Of a stretch of DNA of 64,000 nt, positions 45,109 to 53,800 are shown in pieces (position 1 is the stretch's first letter; every line of letters begins with the position of its first letter). The notes below the pieces were generated by a model that saw nothing but the letters and a program-made list of their open reading frames with translations, was not told where the DNA came from and searched no databases. Origin of the DNA: Amycolatopsis sp. NBC_00345 (GTDB lineage Bacteria; Actinomycetota; Actinomycetes; Mycobacteriales; Pseudonocardiaceae); NCBI RefSeq assembly GCF_036116635.1, contig NZ_CP107995.1:5952001-6016000 (forward strand). Reading direction: 5' to 3'. The position numbers were made by a program, and so were the translations under genes.

Positions 45109-45352
45109 GGCCGTGACCGCGGGCGGCGGACAGGTCGTTGCGAGAGACGGGCAGGACCGTGTGCCGCGGCCATTCGCACAACCTCGCTGGCCAGCCCTAC
45201 GACGAATCACCCTCTGCCCCCACCGGATCGGCACCATCGTCCAAGCAGCCTTCGTCGGCGCTGTTGGCTGCGCCGGAGGCGGAGCAACCAGGTGAGAAAG
45301 CAGTATCACGCGATGCTGGCCCAGCCTCCGGGTTGCTCGCTATGTGCCGGGG

Positions 45353-46552
45353 TCAGGCGGCTGCCTCGCGCCCGGCCTCGCCTGCGGCGTCTCTCACCCG
45401 GCTCTCGTGCAGTGGCGGTGGTTTTGTCGCGTACACCCGACCCGTCGGTGTGGTGATCGTGCCGTCACCGCCGGGCGCCGTGGTGCAGGTCCAGTCGGGT
45501 TCGTCTTTGAGGCGGTGGTGTCGTCGGCAGCGCGGGCCGAGGTTGTCTTCGGCGGTGTGGCCGCCTTGTGCGAAGTCGCGTGTGTGGTCGATGTCGCTGT
45601 ACTGCGACGGACGACGACAGCCCGGGTGCTGACATACCCGGTCCCGCACCTGCACCAGGTCGGCGAGCGCGGCTGGTGGCCGGTAGCGGGTGCGGCCGAC
45701 ACTGAGGACCTGCCCGGTGTCGGGCTCGGTGATGATCCGCCGCCACACCGAATTCGAGTCCGCCGCAAGCGCCCGCGCCAGCCACGCCGGAACCGTGCCA
45801 CAACCCGACAACTCGGCGGGCTCCTCGTTCAACCCGGCCAGCGTCAAAAGGTCTACATAGACATAGACAACGGGCTTGATGCCACTGTCACCCGGTGACC
45901 GGTTCAGCAGCCGATCAGCCAGGACATCCGCGCGCAACTGCTCCAACGTCCTGGCCTCGCCTCCGCAGCGGAGCTTCCGTGCTTGGTGGTCGAGGGAGGT
46001 GTAGATCGCCGATGCTTGTTCCACGGGGAGATCGCACAGCAGGGTGGACATGGTCTCGTCTTGATGAATCAGGCAGATGTTACGGTCGCGCCGTCGCGCC
46101 CGGGATCTTCGCTCGTATCCTTCGGCATCCACTTTCTGCACCACCCGATTCACCGCGGCCCGCAACGACGACGGATTCTTCCCGGTCAGCCGGGTAGCGA
46201 CAATCGCGTCGACCTGGCAGGCTATGTCGTCGGAGAGGGCGATGGTCGGCTCGAATACCATCCGCGCCTTGAAACTATCGATCTCCCCACGCCGGAACGC
46301 CGCGAACGTCTCCGGCAACCGGGTAGTCAGTGCCTGCGCCAACGCGACATCAGCCCCCGCGCGCCGCTCTGTCACCGACAACTCCAACGCCAGCTCCGCC
46401 ACCACCGACCGGACAGACCCACCCGTCGCCGCGAACAATGCGACATCAGCGACCTGCTCGGCCTCCAGCTGCGCCACCCGGACAGCCCGTTCATGAATCC
46501 GAGACAAAACATCGGAAGCGTCATTTGAAGAAGAATCCCCATAACAGCTCAC
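45353..46552 (-). CDS. DUF222/HNH endonuclease-type protein (13E12 repeat family)
   Basis: A 399-residue protein of a family that is multi-copy in many actinobacteria. The DUF222 region covers about residues 30-300 (VADVALFAATGGSVRSVVAE, FRRGEIDSFKARMVFEPTIA and YERRSRARRRDRNICLIHQD). A C-terminal HNH domain has CQHPGCRRPSQYSDIDHTRD and NLGPRCRRHHRLKDEP, with both Cys pairs, the DIDH motif and the final histidines in place. It may be a mobile or repeat-associated nuclease; no substrate is known. It lies between a transposase remnant and a decayed glycosyltransferase gene. Partly matching sequences occur on both sides (45267-45314 and 46691-46740), consistent with insertion. AT content rises just upstream (46553-46680). 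Confidence 0.88.
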   Translation of the reverse strand: MSCYGDSSSNDASDVLSRIHERAVRVAQLEAEQVADVALFAATGGSVRSVVAELALELSVTERRAGADVALAQALTTRLPETFAAFRRGEIDSFKARMVFEPTIALSDDIACQVDAIVATRLTGKNPSSLRAAVNRVVQKVDAEGYERRSRARRRDRNICLIHQDETMSTLLCDLPVEQASAIYTSLDHQARKLRCGGEARTLEQLRADVLADRLLNRSPGDSGIKPVVYVYVDLLTLAGLNEEPAELSGCGTVPAWLARALAADSNSVWRRIITEPDTGQVLSVGRTRYRPPAALADLVQVRDRVCQHPGCRRPSQYSDIDHTRDFAQGGHTAEDNLGPRCRRHHRLKDEPDWTCTTAPGGDGTITTPTGRVYATKPPPLHESRVRDAAGEAGREAAA

Positions 46553-46738
46553 TCTTTAATTTTACCGACGCCATCCACCAAAGACGTCACCGAATCGAGT
46601 GAACAAAACATCTCTATATCAACTACCGGGCCCACCCAGAATTCGGCTGACAAGCAGAACGCAAACGCTACTGAGAAACCTCATTGGGGTGCTGCGGCAA
46701 GCCGGAGGGCGGAGCAGCGCAACCAGGGGAATCACGCG

Positions 46739-47222
46739 ACACCAGCTCGGGGGTGTGGTACCAGCGGAGGTCAGCAGGACGCGGAGCCGGCGTGGTTTCC
46801 TGCGCAGCCACGTCGGGACGATCGAGGGCCCGGAGTAGGGAACGTATCGGATCGGCAGGTGGCAGCGGTGATCTGCAGCGAAGGAGGCGGCGGGTCCAGG
46901 GTCGCCTGCCGGTGAGCAGCAAGGCCTTGCCTGGGCTCGGCAACGCCGAGGAGCCGCACACTCCCCGACACGCTGACGCGTGTGACCACCGCCCCGGCAG
47001 GCGCGCGCTCGTCCCCGATCACCGGGCTGGGTTTCCACCGCTCGGCGAAGTTCACCGAATCATCCACTGTGGACTGAACCACGAGTCGGTCGTCGTCCGC
47101 GCCGACCGCCATCGCGACGAAGCCGGTAAGGGTGATTGTCTCGGTGAACGTTGGGCCTGCCCGCGATTACACCTCGTGTCCCGCGGTGCGCGGCGCCCAT
47201 CCCAGCGGCACCGGCAGACCCC
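46739..47222 (-). pseudogene. Decayed macrolide-type glycosyltransferase gene
   Basis: Family segments appear in order along the minus strand but in different frames. LPVPLGWAPRTAGHEV lies near 47222-47170. AGRPN and a strand-2 region follow. Then come GADDDRLVVQ and FAERWKPSPVIGDERAPAGA with VSVSGSVRLLG (47109-46933). Last is IRYVPYSGPSIVPTWLRRKP with RRLRVLLTSAG (46858-46739). At least two frameshifts and a stop separate them, and the donor-binding C-terminal half is absent. The same segments occur in the gene at 35448-36359 (RHVPYFGPVVVPNWLRR), so this was a paralogue. The next 580 bp up to PKS D hold no supported gene. Confidence 0.75.
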
Positions 47223-47576
47223 GGATAGATCCGCGCGGGCCACTGCTCAGACTGCGACGTACGCCCGAGCGACGCCGGACCCTCGCTCGTCGCAGCCTCT
47301 CTCCGTCCACCCGCTCGAAAGATGCGCAGGCGGTGATCCCCCTTCGATGGTCCACCACGGCCCCGGCGAAGGGCGCACCGGTGACCACTGTCCAGAGCCA
47401 CCACGGGTCTCCCCGTAGCCACCGGCCAGACCGGTCATCGCCCAGACACCGAGCTGGGCGAGGGGTTCATCAGGCGTCCACAGCACGAAGGCGCCGCCTC
47501 CCGCGGCGAGCAGGCCGGCCGGTGCGGCCACCACTGGCAGGCCGACCAGCAGGCCCCCTCGCGTCTTGGCCGCAGG

Positions 47577-47612
47577 CAGGCGCGCCTTCCGCCGCAGCGG
47601 AAGGCGCGCCTG
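47577..47612. terminator. Hairpin in the gene-free interval left of PKS D
   Basis: Perfect 16-bp stem CAGGCGCGCCTTCCGC / GCGGAAGGCGCGCCTG with a 4-nt loop, about 190 bp beyond the PKS D stop. It may be a backup terminator. Confidence 0.55.
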
Positions 47613-47661
47613 TTCCTCCGGTGATCATCCGATCCCGTTTTGCCAACCAGTCAACTGCCCA

Positions 47662-47710
47662 CTCGCCCGTCCGAGCGCGCCCGAGCTCCGCGCGCGCTCG
47701 GACGGGCGAG
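47662..47710. terminator. Probable terminator of the PKS D gene
   Basis: A 19-bp perfect stem, CTCGCCCGTCCGAGCGCGC (47662-47680) with 47692-47710, loop 11 nt, 95 bp beyond the PKS D stop. A weaker foldback (CCGCGAA ... TTCGCGG) follows at about 47757-47790, closer to the gene. Confidence 0.55.
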
Positions 47711-47804
47711 TTCAGCGTTTCCGAAGCCTGAGTCCCGCAGCTCCCGCGGGCCATGCCGCGAACCCCGCGCCCGGACGCGGAGTTCGCGGTGCCCAGCGCA
47801 GAAC

Positions 47805-50800
47805 TCACGAGCCGAGCCAGTCCTCGACCGCTTGCGCCGTTGTCGCGGAGCTGTCTTCGACCAGGCTGAAGTGGTCGCCGGGGACCACCGCGGTGGTGTC
47901 GGCGCGGCTCCACGCCGTCCGCCAGGCCTCCGAGTCCCCCGCGTCGGCTCCGGTCTCGCCCGCGCTGAACCGGTCCTCCGGCCGCACCAGCAGGCTCGGC
48001 GCCGCGATCTCCGGGACGACGACCTCGGGGATGATGTCCAGGTACCGGGCGAGCGCGGTGAGCTTGGTCCGGTCGTACGGCCCATACCGCGACTCGTTTT
48101 CGAGCAGCCCCGAGACCAGGCCGAGGGTGGCCTTGTCCCGCTCCTCCTGATCGCTGCGCTGCATGTCCTCGCCACCGGCGGCGTAGGTGTCCAGCAGGAC
48201 GACCGCGGCCGGGCCGGTGCCCGACTCCTCCAGCCGGCCCGCGATGGCGTGCGCGAAGATCCCGGCCGAGGAATAGCCCAGCAACGCGAAAGGCTCGTCG
48301 CCGACGGCCTTGCGGATGCTCTCGGTGAGCACGTCCACGATGGCCTCGGCCGATTCGGGCAGCCGCTCGCCCGCCAGGAACCCCGGCATCGGCAACGCGG
48401 ACAGCGTGCGCACGCCCCGGAAATGCGCGGCGAACCGCGCGTACTGGTACGCGCCGCCCATCGCCGCCGGGGTGGACAGGCAGAACAGGTGCGGCTGCCG
48501 CGCTCCCTCGGCCATCCGGACCGGCACCGGCAACTGCCCGATATCGGCCGCCGACCGGAACGCCGGGCGCAACCTGGCCGCCGCGCTCAGCAGGCCGATC
48601 CCTTCCTCCGTCTGTCCCGAGTGGACGGCCTCGGTGAACAACTGCTTCAGCCCGTCGGAAGCCGGGTCCTCCGGCGAGGCGTCGGAGGCCTGGTCCAGTT
48701 CGGCCAGCAGATGACGGGTCAGCGCCAGCGGGTTCTGGTGATCGAAGATGACCGTCGGGGGCACGTCCAGCCCGGTGGCCTCGGTGAGGCTGTTACGCAG
48801 TCCCACCGCGGTCACCGAGTCGAAGCCCGATTCGAGGAAGTGACGGTTCGGGTCGACCGCGTCGGGGTCCGCGTAGCCGAGCACCGCCGCGGTGTGCTCG
48901 AGCACGAGCCGCAGGAGGATCTTCTCCCGCTGGGCCGGGTTCTGCGCGGCCAGCCGCTCGCGCAGCACGTCCGGGTCGGCCGCGACGGCCGGGCTCGCCG
49001 TGCGTCGCGCCGGCGCCGGCGCCGATCCAGCTGGTCCAGCTGGTCCGGCCTTGGTGGTTTCCACAGGCACGCCAACGGTTTCCCGCACCTCGGCGATGGG
49101 ACGCACCGTCACGGCATCGATCGAGGCCACCGGCTTGCCCGCCTGATCGGCCAGCGTCACCGCGACCGAGTCCTCGCCGGCCGGGGTCATCCGCACGCGC
49201 AGCTTCGACGCCGCGGTGGCGTGCAGTTCGACCCCCGTCCAGGCGACCGGGAGACCCGGCTCTCCGCCAGTGCGCAGGCCGAACGCCTGCACCGCGGCGT
49301 CCAGCGCGGCCGGGTGCAGGCCGAACTGGTCGGCCTGCCCGCTCGCCTCCTGACCGAGGCTCACCTCGGCGAACACCTCGTCACCCCGGCGCCAGGCCGT
49401 GCGCAGGCCCTGGAACGCGGGGCCGTAGCCGAGCCCCGCGTCGGCCAGCGCCTCGTACCGGCCGTTCACCGGCACCGATTCGGCTTCGGCCGGCGGCCAC
49501 TCTTCGAGTCCTTCCGGCTTGACCTTTCCGCCGCCGACCAGCAACCCGGTCGCGTGCCGGGTCCACGCGGCGATCGGGTCGTCCGGGCGCGAATACACCG
49601 TCAGCGCCCTGGCCCCGGCCTCGTCACGCACGCCGACCACGGCCTGCACCTGCACCTTTCCGCGCTCCGGCAGCACGAGCGGCGCGTGCACGGTCAGTTC
49701 CTCGACCCGGGAGCAGCCCGCTTCGTCGCCGGCGCGGATGGCGATCTCGACAAAAGCCGCGCCGGGCAACAGAACCTCGCCGCCCACGGTGTGCTCGCCC
49801 AGCCAGGGGTGAGTGCCGATGGAGAGCCGGCCGCTGAGCACGATGCCGTCCGAGTCCGCCAGCCACATCGCCGCGCCGACGAGCGGGTGCCCGGTCGATT
49901 CGAGCCCGGTGGTGGCCAGGTCGCCGCTCGCCCTGATGGCCTCCATGTCCAGGTCCGGCCAGTACCGCTTGCGGTGGAACGCGTAGGGCGGCAACGGCAC
50001 CCGCCGCGCCTCCCGTCCGGCGAACAGCCGCGTGCCGTCGAGGCCGAGACCGTCCACATGCAACTGTGCGGCCGCCCGCAGCACCGCGGTGGTCTCGGCG
50101 CGATCGCCGGGCAGCACGGGCAGTTCGGTGACATCCTCGCCCGGTCCGGTCAGGCAGGACCGCACCTGGCCCGCGAGCCCACCGCCGGGGCCGAGATCCA
50201 CGAACCGGTTCACCCCCGCCGTCTCGAGGTTACGGACCGCGTCGAGGAAGCGGACCGGCCGCCGCAGGGTGGCCGCCCAGTGCTCGGGCTCGGACAGCTC
50301 GTCCCCGGCCAGTGCGCCGGTGACCGTGGAGACCATCGGAACGCGCGGGGCACCGTACGACAACTCCGCGGCGATCTCGGCCAGTTCCTCCAGAACCTCG
50401 TCCATCCGCGGCGAATGCGCGGCCTGCAGCGCCGGCAGCCGCCGGGTCTCGCGTCCCCGTTCCGCCCAGTGGGCGGCGATCTCCAGCACCGGCTTCTCGT
50501 CGCCGGAAAGAACGACGGAGTCCGGCCCGTTGACCTCGGCGACCGCGACCCTTGCGGTCAGCAGCGGGCGGACCTCCTCCTCGCTCGCCGCGACCGCGAC
50601 CATCACGCCGCCCGTCATCTCCTCCAGCAGCTGCGCGCGGGTCGCGACCAGTTTGACCGCGTCCGGCAGCGACAGCACCCCGGCCACGTGCGCGGCCGCC
50701 ACCTCGCCGCCGGAATGGCCGAGCACGTAGTCCGGCCGCTGCCCCCAGAACTCGAGCAGCCGGAACAGGGCGACCTGCACGGTGAACTGCGCCGCGTGCG

Positions 50801-53800
50801 TGAACGTCGCCCGTTCGAGCAGCTGCGCGTTGACCGAGCGCTCCTCGGCGAACAGCACGTCCGGCAGCGGCCGGTCCAGGTACGCCCCGAACTTCTCGCT
50901 CACCTCGGTGAATTCCCGGGCGAACGCGGGGAAGGCCGCGCAGAGGTCCTTTCCGCTACCGGGGCGGACGGCGGCGTGGCCGGAGAACAGGAACGCCGTC
51001 TTCGCGCCCGCCCGGACCCGGCCGCGCAGCACCGTGGCGGAGGGCTCGTCCCTCGCCAGCGCGGCGAGCCCCGCGAGCAGCTCCTGCCGGTCCTCGCCGA
51101 CCACGGCCGCGCGGTGCGAAGCCGGGGCCCGGAAGGTGGCCAGCGAGTACGCGAGAGCCTGCGGGTCGGGTTCTCCACCGGTGCTCAGCTGGGACAGCAA
51201 CCGCTGTGCCTGCAGCGGCAAGGCTTCCCGGCTGCGCGCGGACAGCAGCAACGGCAGCAACCCGTCGTGCTCGGGCGTGGCGGGCTCCGCCTTCTCCTGC
51301 TCCTGTGCGGGCGCCTGCTCGATGATCACGTGCGCATTGGTCCCGCTGTACCCGAACGAAGAGACACCGGCGCGCCGCGGACGTCCGGGGTCCGGCCACG
51401 CGATGGTCTCCGCCAGCAGCCGGACCTGCCCGGCCGACCAGTCGACCTGCTCGGTCGGGTTATCCGCGTACCGCGTCATCGGCAGCTGCTCGTGCCGCAG
51501 CGCCATCACCATCTTGATGATGCCGGCGACCCCGGAGGCGGCCTGGCTGTGCCCGATGTTCGACTTGACCGAGCCCAGCCACAGCGGCCGGTCCGCCGGC
51601 CGGTCCTGCCCGTAGACGGACAGCAGTGCGCGCGCCTCGATCGGGTCGCCCAGGGTCGAGCCGGTCGCGGACGCCTCCACCACGTCCACATCGGACGGTT
51701 TCAGCCCGGCGAGCGCGAGGGACCTGCGGATCACGCGTTCCTGTGAGGGGCCGCTCGGCGCGGTCAGCCCGTTGGACGCGCCGTCCTGGCCCACCGCGCT
51801 CGACCGGATCACCGCGAGCACCTCGCGGCCGTCGCGCAGGGCGTCCGAAAGCCTCGCGACCACGAGGACACCGACGCCTTCGGACCAGCCGATCCCGTCC
51901 GCGGCCGCGGAGAACGACTTGGACCGGCCGTCGGCGGCGGTGCCACCGGCATCGAAGTGGGCGAACGGGCTCGGCGAGGTGAGCGCCGAAACGCCACCGA
52001 TCAGCGCGAGCGCGCAGTCGCCCTGGTTCAGCGCCTGGCTCGCCGAGTGCAGGGCCACCAAGGAGGACGAGCAGGCCGTGTCGATCGAGACCGACGGCCC
52101 CTCCAGGCCGAGCGCGTAGGACACCCGGCCGGACACCACGCTGCCGAGCACACCGGTGCTGCGGAACAGGCCGTTGGTCTCCATGTCGCCGGCCGGCCCG
52201 GGGTCGAAGTCCGACTTCATCACCCCGGCGAACACCCCGGTGTCGCTGCCCTTGAGCGAAACCGGGTCGATGCCGGCCCGCTCCAGCGCCTCCCAGCAGG
52301 TCTCCATCAGCATCCGCTGCTGCGGTTCGATCATCGCCGCCTCGTTGGGGCTGATCCCGAAGAAGGCCGCGTCGAAGTCGGTGAGGTCGTGCACGAACCC
52401 GCCCTGCGGCTGCCGCCCGCTCGACTCGACCAGGCCGAGCCAGTAGTCCATGTCCCAGGAACGGTTGACGGGGAAGGGAGAGATCCCATCACCGCCGGAG
52501 GCCGCGAGCTGCCACAGCTCCTCCGGCGAGCCGACCTCCCCCGGGTACCGGCAGGCCATCCCGATGATCGCGATCGGCTCGTCACCGGCCACGGTCCTCA
52601 GCGCGACCGTCTCCGGCTTGGCATTCAGCTCGCCGAGCAGCGCCTGGTACAGGTGCTCGGCCAGCTCCGCCGCGGTCGGGAAGTCGAACACCAGGGTGGG
52701 CGGCAGGGTCAGCCCGGTGGCCGCGCCGAGCTGGTTGCGCAGCTCGACGGCCAGCAGTGAGGTGAAGCCGAGATCGTTGAAGGCGCGGTCGACATCGATG
52801 AGCTCAGCCGAGTCCTGGCCGAGCACCGCGGCGATATTGGCGAGGACGACCCCACGCACGGCCTTGAGCCGCTCGGTGGCCGGGAGCGCGAGCAGCTTGC
52901 CCCGCAAGGAGTTCGGGTCGGCCTCGGCGCCGGCCGGCACGGCGGTCTCCGGTGCGCTGGCGGCCCGCCGCGCGAGCGGCTCCGGCTCCCGGCGCGACGC
53001 GGCAACATTGGAAGAGGCGGTGTTCGAAGACGCGGTGTTCGAAGACGCGGCGCCGCGGGCCGCGGTCAGCTGCTCCTCGGAGACCTGACGCAGCTTCAGC
53101 GATTCAACCGAGGCGACCGGGTTTCCCGCCACGTCGGCGAGTTCCAGCGAGACGACGTCCGAACCCGTGCGCCGCAACCGCACCCGCACCGCCGCGGCAC
53201 CCGAGGCGAACAGCTCCACACCGGACCAGGCGTACGGGAACGACACGCCGTCACCGTCACTGGCGAGCCCGATCGCGTGCAGTGCCGCGTCGAGCACCGC
53301 AGGGTGCAGCCCGAAGCCCGCCGCGTCCCTTCTTGCCCGTTCGGGCAGGCTCACTTCGGCGAAGATCTCGTCCGCACCACGCCAGGCGCTCCGCAAGCCA
53401 CGGAACACCGGCCCGTAGTCCAGCCCGAGCTCCGCCATTTCCTCGTACATTCCCGTCAGTTCCACCGGCTCGGCCTCGGCGGGTGGCCAGGAGGCCGGCG
53501 CGAACGAAGGCGCGCCGTTCGCGTCGGCCAGCACGCCACCGGCATGCCGGGTCCACGTCCCTTCACCGGTCAGGTCGTCGGTACGCGAGCTGATCGCGAA
53601 CGAGCGCGCCCCGGATTCGTCCGGGGCGTCGACACTCACCTGGATCCGGACGCCACCCGCCGCGGGCAGCGCCAGCGGCGCGTGCAGGGTCAGCTCCCGC
53701 AGCCGGGAGCAGTCCACCCGGTCCCCCGCCCGGATCGCGAGTTCCACGAAAGCCGTGCCGGGAAAGAGAATCTGGCCGCCCACGGCGTGGTCGGCCAGCC

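Noticed and set aside
43309..45309. Minus-strand 666-codon frame opposite the sugar genes
   Set aside because: It is antisense to the dehydrogenase and epimerase, which have complete catalytic motifs.
47247..47580. Small minus-strand membrane protein gene (GLLVGLPVVAAPAGLLAAGG segment)
   Set aside because: One hydrophobic stretch with a Pro/Gly/Ser tail, no convincing start or ribosome binding site, and it runs into the glycosyltransferase remnant in another frame. It may be a gene fragment but cannot be supported.
47640..51746. Very long plus-strand open frame (1368 codons) opposite PKS D
   Set aside because: It is an antisense shadow of GC-rich PKS coding sequence; its translation is Arg/Gly/His-rich with no family pattern, while the minus strand has all KS/AT/DH/ACP motifs.
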